Of a stretch of 64,000 bases of DNA, positions 51,836 to 60,995 are shown piece after piece. The stretch spans positions 3,286,001 through 3,350,000 of the forward strand of contig NZ_CP114289.2 of NCBI RefSeq assembly GCF_027111315.2, in the 5' to 3' direction. The position numbers and the translations under genes are program-made. This DNA comes from Flavobacterium limnophilum. Lineage in GTDB: Bacteria > Bacteroidota > Bacteroidia > Flavobacteriales > Flavobacteriaceae. The notes beneath the pieces were generated by a model, which did no database searches, was not told where the DNA came from, and worked only from the letters and a program-made list of their open reading frames with translations. The stretch's first letter is position 1; each line of letters starts with the position of its first letter.

Positions 51836-52828
51836 ATGAAATTTTTCAAACACATTCAAAACCCATTCTTTTTTCTGGCACTGTTGACAACATGTTTTTC
51901 TTTCGCCCAAAAAAGACCCGTAACACACGACCCCGTAGTTGCAAAACAAGGAGACGTATATTATCTATTTTGCACCGGACCCGGAATCACGAGTTTTACA
52001 TCCAAAGATTTAAAAACTTGGACACAGGCCGATCCTGTTTTTGCAAAAGCACCGGATTGGGCCTTGACCGTGGCACCAGGTTTCAACGGACATATTTGGG
52101 CTCCGGATATTAGCTTTCACAACGGAATTTACTATTTGTATTATTCCGTTTCGGCATTTGGCAAAAACACCTCGGCCATTGGGCTGGTAACCAATGCTAC
52201 CCTAAATCCGACCGATTCAAATTACAAATGGACAGACCAAGGCATTGTCATCCAATCCGTACCCAACAGAGATTTGTGGAATGCCATTGATCCCAATTTA
52301 ATTTTTGACGAAAAAGGAACTCCACGCTTGGCATTTGGATCGTTTTGGACTGGATTAAAAATGGTGAAATTAAATCCTGATTTGAAAAAAATTGCACAAC
52401 CAGAAGAATGGACAACCATTGCCAGAAGAGACAGAAAAGGTGATTTAGAAGATTCTGAAGCGGGCAATGCAGCTATCGAAGGGCCATTTATTTTTAAAAA
52501 AGGAGACTATTATTATCAATTCAACTCTTGGGATTATTGCTGTCGAGGCGAAAAAAGCACTTATAAATTAATGGTTGGTCGCTCTAAATCGGTTACGGGG
52601 CCTTATGTCGATAAAAAAGGTCTAGAACTTGCCAAAGGCGGTGGATCCTTGGTTATTGAAGGAAACAAAAACTGGTATGGTGTTGGGCACAATAGCGTGT
52701 TTACTTTTGATGGCAAAGATTATACATTTATGCACGGTTATGATGCCAGCGATAAAGCATTACCAAAATTAATCGTGAAAGAAGTAACGTGGGTAGATGG
52801 TTGGCCAACGGTAAAACCAATGGATTAA
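51836..52828 (+). CDS. GH43 arabinan endo-1,5-alpha-L-arabinanase
   Basis: 330 aa, signal peptide ending SFAQ at residue 25. The sequence is a classical endo-arabinanase: base Asp32 in THDPVVAK, GHIWAPDISFHNGIYYLYYS, Asp near 151 in NAIDPNLIFDEKG, LAFGSFWTGL, and the acid Glu215 in AIEGPFIFKK, with a YCCRGEKSTYKLMVGRS loop. It starts 6 bp after the previous gene. With the surface lipoprotein at 49112 it gives two endo-acting enzymes, probably at two cell locations. Confidence 0.92.
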   Translation: MKFFKHIQNPFFFLALLTTCFSFAQKRPVTHDPVVAKQGDVYYLFCTGPGITSFTSKDLKTWTQADPVFAKAPDWALTVAPGFNGHIWAPDISFHNGIYYLYYSVSAFGKNTSAIGLVTNATLNPTDSNYKWTDQGIVIQSVPNRDLWNAIDPNLIFDEKGTPRLAFGSFWTGLKMVKLNPDLKKIAQPEEWTTIARRDRKGDLEDSEAGNAAIEGPFIFKKGDYYYQFNSWDYCCRGEKSTYKLMVGRSKSVTGPYVDKKGLELAKGGGSLVIEGNKNWYGVGHNSVFTFDGKDYTFMHGYDASDKALPKLIVKEVTWVDGWPTVKPMD

Positions 52829-53028
52829 ACTTGAAATTAATTATGTACTATTAAAAGAATTAAAAACACCATTCAAACAAATTCGCCAAAGCAATGCTTT
52901 TTTGCAATTCAAATGAAGCATTCATCAAAAGATAGTTTGGATACAGAAAACAGAACAAACAAACCTATTTTATGGCAGAAGTGATTGCCACCAACCTGCT
53001 TACCTTTTTAAAAATTTACAACTAATTT

Positions 53029-54369
53029 ATGAAATCAAACAATCAAAAATTAAGCATCCTCGAAAAAATCGGATACGGATCAGGCGATGCAGCAGTGAAT
53101 GTCGTAATCTCTTCGATGTTTCTTATAATCACGTTTTTTTACACCGACATTTTTGGCTTAAAACCCAAAGACATGGCGTTATTATTTCTTTTAGTACGAT
53201 TTATCGATGCCGTTGCCGATCCAATAATGGGACTGATAACAGACAAATTCACTTCCAAATGGGGACGCTACAGACCGTATTTCCTTTTCCTGTCGGTGCC
53301 TTTTGGTCTCTCTGTTTTTTTGACATTTACAACACCCGAATTTGATTATACAGGCAAATTGATTTACGCCTACGTAACTTATATATTTGTTAACCTGATG
53401 TTTACATCGGTAACAATCCCTTATATTTCATTGATTGGCGTATTGACAAGCGACTCAAAAGAGCGTTTAACCGCAAACGGATATAGACTTTTCTTTGCAA
53501 AAATTGCAGCTTTTCTAGTTTCTATCGTGGTGCCAATTTTGGCCGAGAATTTGGGTAAAAATGATTTGGCCAGAGGATATCAGTTAGCAATGGGTATTAT
53601 GGCGCTTCTGGGAACCCTACTGTTTTTATTCTGCTTTTTCACAACCAAAGAGCGTGTAGAACATGAAGTCGATAAAAAACCGGTATCAGAACAATTGAAA
53701 TTGCTTTTCAAAAATGGTCAATGGACACTTTTATTCGGCGTTTGTTTCTTTGGTACGGTAGGTTATGTTATTCGTGGATCGGTAGCCATTTTCTATGCAA
53801 AATACTTCCTTGGAGGCGATGCCAGCGTCCAGTCCACATTTATGGCGACAGGTGTAACTGCAGCAATATTGGCGATGCCTGTTTCCACATACATTACCAA
53901 ACATTACTGTAAAATAAAACTGTTTAAATGGACACAACTAGCAGTTGGTGCCATAAGTTTAGTGATGTTCTTTTTCGTTAAACCCGGAGATATGGCATTG
54001 GCTTACGTGATTTATTTTATATTATCCTTTGTTGTCGATTTGCATGCGCCCGTGTTTTGGTCAGCTATATCAGAAGCTGTGGATTACGGTCACGCCGAAA
54101 CCGGCAAACGTGTTTCTGGACTTTCGTTTGGAGGAATTTCATTTGCCCAAAAAGCAGGAATGGGTGTTGCAGGAGCCGCAGTAGGTTATTTGTTAGACTT
54201 TTTTGAATATAGCCCAGATGGTGTTCAAAATGAAACTACTTTAATTGGACTTGCACTGATGTTAACGATTATTCCAGGCGTATTCCATGTAATTATGGGA
54301 GGGCTAATGTTTCGTTATAAAATTACCGATGCCTATTATGAAACGATAAAAAAGAAATTGAATATTTAA
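53029..54369 (+). CDS. GPH-family (glycoside-pentoside-hexuronide) sugar:cation symporter
   Basis: 446 aa with about 12 membrane helices. Family motifs are LLVRFIDAVADPIMGLITDKF after helix 2, KWGRYRPYF in the first cytoplasmic loop, and HAPVFWSAISEAVDYGHAETGKR before helix 10. GPH carriers take up pentosides and short oligosaccharides. The signal-less GH43 follows after 1 bp, so this transporter probably brings arabino-oligosaccharides or arabinose into the cytoplasm. A 200-bp spacer before it shows no clear promoter or operator, so read-through from the GH43 genes is possible. Confidence 0.9.
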   Translation: MKSNNQKLSILEKIGYGSGDAAVNVVISSMFLIITFFYTDIFGLKPKDMALLFLLVRFIDAVADPIMGLITDKFTSKWGRYRPYFLFLSVPFGLSVFLTFTTPEFDYTGKLIYAYVTYIFVNLMFTSVTIPYISLIGVLTSDSKERLTANGYRLFFAKIAAFLVSIVVPILAENLGKNDLARGYQLAMGIMALLGTLLFLFCFFTTKERVEHEVDKKPVSEQLKLLFKNGQWTLLFGVCFFGTVGYVIRGSVAIFYAKYFLGGDASVQSTFMATGVTAAILAMPVSTYITKHYCKIKLFKWTQLAVGAISLVMFFFVKPGDMALAYVIYFILSFVVDLHAPVFWSAISEAVDYGHAETGKRVSGLSFGGISFAQKAGMGVAGAAVGYLLDFFEYSPDGVQNETTLIGLALMLTIIPGVFHVIMGGLMFRYKITDAYYETIKKKLNI

Positions 54370-54370
54370 A

Positions 54371-55321
54371 ATGGATACAACTAGAAAAAACTCCCCAATT
54401 GTCGAACAACGAGCCGATCCGTTTGTTTACAAACACACCGATGGATATTATTATTTTACGGGTTCTGTGCCTTCCTACGATTCGATCGAGCTAAGAAGAG
54501 CCAAGTCATTAAATGAATTGCAAGAAGCAGAAACATTCAATGTTTGGAAAAAACACGATTCAGGCCCCATGAGCCAGCATGTTTGGGCTCCCGAAATTCA
54601 TTATTTGGACGGAAAATGGTATGTTTATTTTGCCGCCAGTGAAGCAGACGACATCTGGAAATTAAGACCCTATGTGCTGGAATGCAAAGGGCAAAATCCG
54701 TTGAAAGACCAATGGATTGAACTCGGTCAAATGCAAGCGGCAGATGGTGATTACAAAACATTTATTGATTTTTCCTTGGATGGTACCGTTTTTGAAAATA
54801 ACGGAAAAAGATATTTCTGTTGGGCCGAAAAAACAGGAGGACAATTTGCGGCTTCCAACTTATATTTAGCCGAAATGGAATCTCCCATCAAGTTAAAAAC
54901 GGCTCAATTCATGCTTACAACGCCGGATTATGATTGGGAAAGAATTGGATTTTGGGTAAATGAAGGGCCAGCAGTCCTAAAAAATAACGGAAAAATTTAT
55001 ATCACGTTTTCTGCAAGTGCCACAGGTGCCTGTTATTGCATGGGCATGATGGAAGCAGATGAAAACTCCGATTTGCTGGATAGAAACTCTTGGAAAAAAT
55101 CCAGATACCCCGTATTGGAAACTGACTATGAAAGAAAAATATTTGGACCGGGACACAACAGTTTCACGGTTGCAGAGGGCGGCACAACGCCATTGAGCAT
55201 CTATCACGCCAGAGATTATGAAGAAATTGTCGGAGATCCATTGTATGATCCCAACAGACATGCAAGAGTCATGATCGTCAAATTTGACGAAACGGGAAAA
55301 CCAAAATTTGAATTTCAATAA
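54371..55321 (+). CDS. Cytoplasmic GH43 exo-alpha-1,5-L-arabinofuranosidase (subfamily 26 type)
   Basis: 316 aa with no signal peptide; the catalytic domain starts at once (base Asp16 in QRADPFVYK). HVWAPEIHYLDGKWYVYFAA, the modulator in DFSLDGTVFENNG near 138, the acid Glu198 in VNEGPAVLKN and FGPGHNSFTV match exo-acting arabinofuranosidases of GH43 subfamily 26 (from memory). Its cytoplasmic place and 1-bp spacing from the GPH transporter imply that imported arabino-oligosaccharides are finished to arabinose inside the cell. Confidence 0.87.
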   Translation: MDTTRKNSPIVEQRADPFVYKHTDGYYYFTGSVPSYDSIELRRAKSLNELQEAETFNVWKKHDSGPMSQHVWAPEIHYLDGKWYVYFAASEADDIWKLRPYVLECKGQNPLKDQWIELGQMQAADGDYKTFIDFSLDGTVFENNGKRYFCWAEKTGGQFAASNLYLAEMESPIKLKTAQFMLTTPDYDWERIGFWVNEGPAVLKNNGKIYITFSASATGACYCMGMMEADENSDLLDRNSWKKSRYPVLETDYERKIFGPGHNSFTVAEGGTTPLSIYHARDYEEIVGDPLYDPNRHARVMIVKFDETGKPKFEFQ

Positions 55322-55508
55322 TAGAAAAGTTGGTTTCAAAATAGACATCTTCACAAGATAAATACAAAAAAATAGTTTAAAGTCGGTTAATGGGAATCAG
55401 GTAATTTTATTTGCAAACACTTTATAATTCAAACAATTAGTCATTTTGAAGCAAAATAAGTTTAGAATTATTGGGATTTTGACAAAAATGTTAGGTTTAA
55501 ATTAAATT

Positions 55509-55527
55509 AAGTGTTTTTTACACACTT
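55509..55527 (+). promoter_or_regulatory. Candidate AraR operator upstream of araB
   Basis: AAGTGTT-TTTTA-CACACTT has perfect AAGTGT/ACACTT arms. Unlike at susC and tkt it lies upstream of the -7 element, over the expected -33 position, so AraR bound here would compete with RNA polymerase. Confidence 0.75.
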
Positions 55528-55542
55528 ATAAATTATTTATAG

Positions 55543-55550
55543 TATATTTG
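55543..55550 (+). promoter_or_regulatory. araB promoter -7 element TATATTTG
   Basis: TATATTTG is a full match to TAnnTTTG, 24 bp before the araB ATG. No TTTG is seen at -33, where the operator lies, which is consistent with a regulated promoter. Confidence 0.6.
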
Positions 55551-55574
55551 TCCTTACAATTTAAAGAATTTAGA

Positions 55575-57242
55575 ATGAAAAATTACGTTATAGGATTAGA
55601 CTACGGATCAGACTCAGTTCGTGCCGTTTTAATTGATACCGAAAATGGTCAAGAGTTGGCTTCGGATGTATGTCATTACAAAAGATGGGCAAACAAAGAA
55701 TATTGCAATGCCTCCATAAATCAATTTCGCCAGCATCCTTTGGATCATATTGAAGGCTTGGAATCGACCATAAAAGCAGTGGTTGCCGCCGGAAAAGTGG
55801 ATTCTTCCCAAATCAAAAGTATCTGCATTGACACCACGGGTTCATCTCCAATTCCGGTTACAGCTGACGGAACTCCTTTGGCTTTGACAAAAGGTTTTGA
55901 ACACAACCCAAATGCCATGATGGTATTATGGAAAGATCATACCGCCATAAACGAAGCCAACGAAATCAATGAATTGGCTACCAATTGGGGTGGAGAAGAT
56001 TTTACCAAATACGAAGGCGGAATCTATTCATCGGAATGGTTTTGGGCAAAAATTTTACACGTGGCTCGTGAAGACGAAGCCGTTAAAAACTCAGCCCACA
56101 CTTGGATGGAACATTGCGATTTGATGACGTATTTGTTGATTGACGACAAAGATTTAAAATCATTCAAAAGAAGTCGTTGCGCTGCAGGACACAAAGCGAT
56201 GTGGCACGAAGACTGGAACGGTTTGCCTCCAGTAGAATTCTTGGAAAAATTAGATCCGTATTTGGCGACACTTCGCGGAAACCTATACGATGAAACTTAT
56301 ACATCTGATTTAGTTGCCGGAAACTTGAACCAAGAATGGGCAACCCGATTAGGACTCACAACAGATACCATCATTGCAGTTGGAACTTTCGACGCACATT
56401 CTGGAGCAGTTGGAGCCAAAATTGACGAAAACACTTTGGTTCGCGTTATGGGAACTTCCACTTGCGATATTTTGGTATCTGATAAAGACATCGTTGGTTC
56501 AAAAACCGTGAAAGGAATTTGCGGACAAGTAGATGGTTCGGTTATTCCGGGTTATATCGGTTTGGAAGCGGGACAATCCGCTTTTGGTGATGTTTTGGCT
56601 TGGTTCAAGGATACACTTTCTTGGCCTTTAGACAACTTGGTTTACACTTCTACTCTATTGTCTGACGAACAAAAAGCACAATTAAAAGCAGAAGTGGAAT
56701 CTAATTTCATCAAAACTTTAACAGAGCAAGCGCAAGCAATTCCGTTGTCGGAAAGTATTCCTACTGCTTTGGATTGGGTAAACGGGCGACGAACTCCAGA
56801 TGCCAATCAAGGATTGAAAAGTGCTATTTCCAACATTTCATTAGGAACAAAAGCACCTCATCTTTTCAAAGCTTTAATCAATTCAATCTGTTTTGGTTCC
56901 AAAAAAATTGTGGATCGATTTGAAGAAGAAGGTGTTCGCATTGACAGCGTAATCGGTATTGGAGGCGTGGCCAGAAAATCACCATTTATTATGCAGACTT
57001 TGGCGAATGTTTTGAACAAACCTATTAAAGTTGCCGCATCAGATCAAGCACCAGCATTGGGAGCAGCGATTTATGCAGCCGTTGCCGCCGGAATTTATCC
57101 AAATGTGATTGAAGCCAGCAAAAAAATGGGAAGCGATTTCGAAAGCGAATATTTCCCGGAATCAGACAAAATAGAAGCTTATCAAGAATTAATGGATTCT
57201 TATTCTGATTTAGCCCAATTTATAGAAAGTATAACAAAATAA
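55575..57242 (+). CDS. araB: L-ribulokinase (AraB)
   Basis: 555 aa from the ATG at 55575; the frame is open upstream to a TTG at 55548, but that lies inside the promoter. The FGGY kinase has the ATP/sugar motifs GLDYGSDSVRAVLID at the N-terminus, CIDTTGSSPIP, LEAGQSAFGDVLAWF and the C-terminal GIGGVARKSPFIMQTLANVL. It phosphorylates L-ribulose. It leads the araB-araD-araA-galM operon and has its own AraR-like operator. Confidence 0.94.
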   Translation: MKNYVIGLDYGSDSVRAVLIDTENGQELASDVCHYKRWANKEYCNASINQFRQHPLDHIEGLESTIKAVVAAGKVDSSQIKSICIDTTGSSPIPVTADGTPLALTKGFEHNPNAMMVLWKDHTAINEANEINELATNWGGEDFTKYEGGIYSSEWFWAKILHVAREDEAVKNSAHTWMEHCDLMTYLLIDDKDLKSFKRSRCAAGHKAMWHEDWNGLPPVEFLEKLDPYLATLRGNLYDETYTSDLVAGNLNQEWATRLGLTTDTIIAVGTFDAHSGAVGAKIDENTLVRVMGTSTCDILVSDKDIVGSKTVKGICGQVDGSVIPGYIGLEAGQSAFGDVLAWFKDTLSWPLDNLVYTSTLLSDEQKAQLKAEVESNFIKTLTEQAQAIPLSESIPTALDWVNGRRTPDANQGLKSAISNISLGTKAPHLFKALINSICFGSKKIVDRFEEEGVRIDSVIGIGGVARKSPFIMQTLANVLNKPIKVAASDQAPALGAAIYAAVAAGIYPNVIEASKKMGSDFESEYFPESDKIEAYQELMDSYSDLAQFIESITK

Positions 57243-57252
57243 TATATCTAGA

Positions 57253-57951
57253 ATGTCAAAATACGCAGCTTTAAAACAAGAATGCTACGAGGCCAATATG
57301 GAACTGAATGCCTTGAAATTAGTGGTGTACACTTTTGGAAATGTCAGCGCTGTTGACAGAGAAAATGGTGTTTTTGCCATCAAACCTAGCGGTGTTCCTT
57401 ACGAAGATTTGAAACCCGAAGATATTGTGATTGTAGATTTCGACAACAACATTATCGAAGGAACAAAACGACCTTCATCAGACACAAAAACGCACGCTTA
57501 TTTATACAAAAACTGGCCAAATATTGGTGGAGTGGCTCATACTCACGCTACTTATTCTGTAGCTTGGGCACAATCTCAAAGAGATATTCCAATTTTCGGA
57601 ACCACTCACGCCGACCATTTAACGGCTGATATTCCTTGTGCCGCTCCAATGGACGATTCATTGATTCAAGGAAACTATGAACACAACACCGGAATCCAGA
57701 TTTTGGATTGTTTCAAAGAAAAAAATCTTTCTTACGAAGAAGTGGAAATGGTTCTAATTGGAAATCACGGCCCATTTACTTGGGGAAAAAACGCCGCCAA
57801 AGCAGTGTACAACAGTAAAGTTTTGGAAGTTGTTGCCGAAATGGCGCACCTAACATTATTGATAAACCCAAATGCCCCGAGATTGAAAGATTCGCTAATC
57901 AAAAAACATTACGAACGCAAACACGGAAAAGATTCGTATTACGGACAGTAG
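57253..57951 (+). CDS. araD: L-ribulose-5-phosphate 4-epimerase (AraD)
   Basis: 232 aa, the standard family length. The class-II aldolase/epimerase fold has the metal ligands in AHTHATYSVAWAQ and TTHADHLTADIP, then IGNHGPFTWGK near 172, and the C-terminal KHYERKHGKDSYYGQ. It converts L-ribulose-5-phosphate to D-xylulose-5-phosphate, which the transketolase encoded at 39392 can use. It starts 10 bp after araB; a palindrome begins immediately after its stop codon. Confidence 0.95.
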   Translation: MSKYAALKQECYEANMELNALKLVVYTFGNVSAVDRENGVFAIKPSGVPYEDLKPEDIVIVDFDNNIIEGTKRPSSDTKTHAYLYKNWPNIGGVAHTHATYSVAWAQSQRDIPIFGTTHADHLTADIPCAAPMDDSLIQGNYEHNTGIQILDCFKEKNLSYEEVEMVLIGNHGPFTWGKNAAKAVYNSKVLEVVAEMAHLTLLINPNAPRLKDSLIKKHYERKHGKDSYYGQ

Positions 57952-57972
57952 AGACAGGTTTTAAACCTGTCT
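57952..57972 (+). repeat. REP-like palindrome after araD
   Basis: A 10-bp arm AGACAGGTTT, one T, and the exact complement AAACCTGTCT, starting on the base after the araD stop codon. It lies in the 66-bp araD-araA spacer. From memory, this kind of palindrome recurs in Flavobacterium intergenic DNA. Confidence 0.6.
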
Positions 57973-58017
57973 TCCATTCCAAAAAACAAACAATAAACAA
58001 TAAATAATTTATAAGAA

Positions 58018-59526
58018 ATGATAGATATATCTAAAAAAGAAATTTGGTTCGTAGTAGGAAGCCAAAACCTATATGGTGAAGAAACTTTAAAACAAGTTGC
58101 CCTACATTCTCAAGAAATTGCAAAAGGAATTGATGCTTGTTCTAATGTTCCCGTGAAAGTGATTTACAAATCGGTGGCAAAATCACCAAGTGAAATTACT
58201 GATATTTGTTTGGAAGCCAACACCAACAAAAACTGTATTGGAATCATCGCTTGGATGCACACTTTTTCTCCAGCCAAAATGTGGATTAACGGTTTAAGTA
58301 TTCTTAAAAAACCATTGTGTCATTTACACACCCAATACAATGCTGAAATTCCTTGGAGCAGCATCGACATGGATTTCATGAACTTGAACCAATCGGCACA
58401 TGGAGACAGAGAGTTTGGTTACATTATGTCTAGAATGCGTAAAAAACGTAAAGTTGTTGTTGGACACTGGGAAGACAAAAGAGTACAAACTAAATTAGGA
58501 AACTGGTCTAGAGTAGCTTTAGGTTGGGACGAAATGCAAAACCTGAAAGTAGCGCGTTTTGGAGACAATATGCGTGAAGTTGCCGTTACAGATGGTGACA
58601 AAGTGGAAGCTCAAATCCGTTTTGGAATGGCTGTAAACGGGTACGACTCTTCTGATATCGTTAATAAAATGAAACTGGTTACTGACGCACAAGTGGACGC
58701 TTTGGTTGCCGTTTATGAAGAATCTTATAATTTGGCTCCTAAATTGCAAAAAGGTGGAGAGCAAAGACAATCATTATTGGATGCTGCCAAAATCGAATTA
58801 GGTTTGAGAGCTTTCCTTGAAGAAGGTGGTTTTGGTGCTTTTACCGATACTTTTGAAAACTTGGGAGAATTAAAACAATTGCCAGGTATTGCAACCCAAC
58901 GTTTGATGGCTGATGGTTACGGTTTTGGTGGAGAAGGCGACTGGAAAACAGCTGCCATGGTTCGTGTCATGAAAGTAATGAACATCGGTCTTGAAGGAGG
59001 AACTTCTTTCATGGAAGATTACACTTACCACTTTACACCTGAGAAATCATACGTTTTAGGTTCTCACATGTTGGAAATTTGTCCTTCTATCACTGATGGA
59101 AAACCTTCTTGCGAAATTCACCCATTGGGAATTGGAGGAAAAGAAGATCCAGTTCGTTTGGTATTCAATTCGCCAGCCGGAGACGCCATCAACGTGTCAT
59201 TGGTAGATATGGGAACTCGTTTCCGTTTAATCGTTAACGAAGTTACAGCGGTTAAACCAATGGCTGATTTGCCAAAATTACCAGTAGCACGTGTACTTTG
59301 GGATTGTAAACCAAACCTTGATATTGCAGCCACTGCTTGGATTCTTGCTGGTGGAGCACACCACACGGTTTACAGCCAAGCGGTAACTACCGAGTTTATG
59401 GAAGATTTTGCCGATATTGCAGGAATAGAATTAGTGGTTATTGACAACGATACTAAAATCCGTAATTTCAAAGACACCTTGAATGCGAATGAAGCTTACT
59501 ATCACCTGTTTCAACACGGGCTGTAA
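58018..59526 (+). CDS. araA: L-arabinose isomerase (AraA)
   Basis: 502 aa, matching the about 500-aa family length. It starts [21 protein letters not shown], has [12 protein letters not shown] and [12 protein letters not shown], then [18 protein letters not shown], and [13 protein letters not shown] with the catalytic and Mn-binding Glu residues; [13 protein letters not shown] carries late histidines. It converts L-arabinose to L-ribulose. It is third in the araBDA operon. Confidence 0.96.
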   Translation: MIDISKKEIWFVVGSQNLYGEETLKQVALHSQEIAKGIDACSNVPVKVIYKSVAKSPSEITDICLEANTNKNCIGIIAWMHTFSPAKMWINGLSILKKPLCHLHTQYNAEIPWSSIDMDFMNLNQSAHGDREFGYIMSRMRKKRKVVVGHWEDKRVQTKLGNWSRVALGWDEMQNLKVARFGDNMREVAVTDGDKVEAQIRFGMAVNGYDSSDIVNKMKLVTDAQVDALVAVYEESYNLAPKLQKGGEQRQSLLDAAKIELGLRAFLEEGGFGAFTDTFENLGELKQLPGIATQRLMADGYGFGGEGDWKTAAMVRVMKVMNIGLEGGTSFMEDYTYHFTPEKSYVLGSHMLEICPSITDGKPSCEIHPLGIGGKEDPVRLVFNSPAGDAINVSLVDMGTRFRLIVNEVTAVKPMADLPKLPVARVLWDCKPNLDIAATAWILAGGAHHTVYSQAVTTEFMEDFADIAGIELVVIDNDTKIRNFKDTLNANEAYYHLFQHGL

Positions 59527-59543
59527 ATAAATAATAAAAATCG

Positions 59544-59589
59544 AAAGTTTGAAAGTCCGAAACATTGTGTTTTGTGACTTTCGAACTTT
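59544..59589 (+). other. Stem-loop between araA and galM
   Basis: AAAGTTTGAAAGTC (59544-59557) pairs with GACTTTCGAACTTT (59576-59589) with one G-U wobble and an 18-base loop. A short T-rich end follows, so it could be a partial terminator or stability element. Confidence 0.45.
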
Positions 59590-59626
59590 TGACCTATTAA
59601 TAATTAACCAAAAAAACCAATTAATT

Positions 59627-60808
59627 ATGAATGTATTAAAACGTTGCATTTATGGATTTTCCTTACTAAGTTTAGCCTTTCTTACAGTACAATGTAAGGA
59701 TACTAAAAAAGACGAAAAACAAGAAAATACAACTCAAAAAATGGATAGCGTGTCTATAGAAAAAAAAGAATACGGAACAACTCCTGCGGGTCAAAAAGTA
59801 GATGTTTATACATTGAAAAACCAAAAAGGGATGGAAGTCAACATCATGACTTATGGTGGAATCATTACCTCTTTGAAAGTACCTAACAAAGCAGGTGTTT
59901 CGGAAGAAGTGGTAATTGGTTTTAATAATTTAGAACAATATACCAAAGACAATCCTTATTTCGGAGCCCTTATCGGAAGATACGGAAACCGTATTGCAAA
60001 AGGTAAATTTACTTTAGACGGAAAAGAATACAAATTGGCTACCAACAATGGCGCAAACGCTTTGCACGGAGGACCGGAAGGTTTTCACAGAGTGGTTTGG
60101 ACTGCCGAAGAAGCCAAAGGTGGTGCCAATGCAACATTGAAATTAAAATACGTGAGCAAAGATATGGAGGAAGGTTATCCAGGAAACTTGACCGTTTTTG
60201 TGACTTACACTTTGAATAGCGACAATTCATTGGACGTTTTATACGAAGCCACAACCGACAAGAAAACGATTGTAAACTTGACACAACATTCTTATTTCAA
60301 CTTGTCAGGAGATTTTACAAAAACTATTTTGAATGACGAAATCGTGATTGATGCCGACAAATTGGTTCCCGTGGATGCCGATTTGATTCCAACCGGAAAA
60401 TTAACGGATGTAACCAATACGCCTTTCGATTTCAGAAAACCTAAAGTAGTTGGCAAAGAAATTGAAGCCAAAGACGACCAATTGAAAAAAGGACTGGGTT
60501 ACGACCACTGCTGGGTATTGAATAATCAAGACAAAGGCTACCGATTTGCAGCCTCGGCTTTTGATCCAACAAGCGGAAGATTATTGGAAGTTTACACAGA
60601 TCAACCGGGAATCCAACTTTATACAGGAAACTTCTTGGATGGAACTTTGCCAATGAGAAATGGCGGAACGTACGCTCACAGAACTGGTTTGTGTCTAGAA
60701 ACGCAACACTATCCAGATTCTCCAAACCAAAAAGATTTCCCTACGACTGTATTGAGTCCGGGAGAAAACTACAAAACAAAAACTTCTTTCAAATTTTCTG
60801 TAAAATAA
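59627..60808 (+). CDS. Aldose 1-epimerase (mutarotase), lipoprotein
   Basis: 393 aa from the ATG at 59627; the open frame extends to a TTG at 59549 inside the preceding stem-loop, so the ATG is preferred. A lipobox-like Cys23 (LTVQC) follows a hydrophobic signal, and the KDTKKDEKQENTTQK spacer precedes the catalytic domain. Mutarotase residues are visible: HGGPEGFHR, the His in TQHSYFNLSG, DHCWVLN and the Glu in LETQHYPDSPNQKDFP. It would equilibrate alpha and beta anomers of sugars in the periplasm, helping uptake or isomerisation of freshly released arabinose or galactose. It is the last gene of the araBDA operon. Confidence 0.9.
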   Translation: MNVLKRCIYGFSLLSLAFLTVQCKDTKKDEKQENTTQKMDSVSIEKKEYGTTPAGQKVDVYTLKNQKGMEVNIMTYGGIITSLKVPNKAGVSEEVVIGFNNLEQYTKDNPYFGALIGRYGNRIAKGKFTLDGKEYKLATNNGANALHGGPEGFHRVVWTAEEAKGGANATLKLKYVSKDMEEGYPGNLTVFVTYTLNSDNSLDVLYEATTDKKTIVNLTQHSYFNLSGDFTKTILNDEIVIDADKLVPVDADLIPTGKLTDVTNTPFDFRKPKVVGKEIEAKDDQLKKGLGYDHCWVLNNQDKGYRFAASAFDPTSGRLLEVYTDQPGIQLYTGNFLDGTLPMRNGGTYAHRTGLCLETQHYPDSPNQKDFPTTVLSPGENYKTKTSFKFSVK

Positions 60809-60865
60809 ACGAATACTGGATAGTATTTATCTAGTCAGAAATAATTTAAAATGGTTTGGTTTCAG

Positions 60866-60894
60866 AAAACCCAGAAATAATTCTTCTGGGTTTT
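60866..60894 (+). terminator. Rho-independent terminator of the araBDA-galM operon
   Basis: AAAACCCAGAA (60866-60876) pairs with TTCTGGGTTTT (60884-60894) over a 7-base loop, and the T-run continues to eight. Confidence 0.92.
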
Positions 60895-60995
60895 TTTTAT
60901 TGATTTAACAACCAGCATTCAAGAACATCCAAATGGAATATATTCTAGGCATTGCCTTATTTTTCTTCGTCGCAAAACATTTTCTTATCCATAAA

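Noticed and set aside
55548..55574. Upstream TTG extension of araB
   Set aside because: The TTG is part of the -7 element TATATTTG; the ATG at 55575 gives the normal ribulokinase N-terminus.
59549..59626. Upstream TTG extension of the mutarotase gene
   Set aside because: It lies in a stem-loop, and the extra residues would bury the lipoprotein signal that starts at the ATG at 59627.
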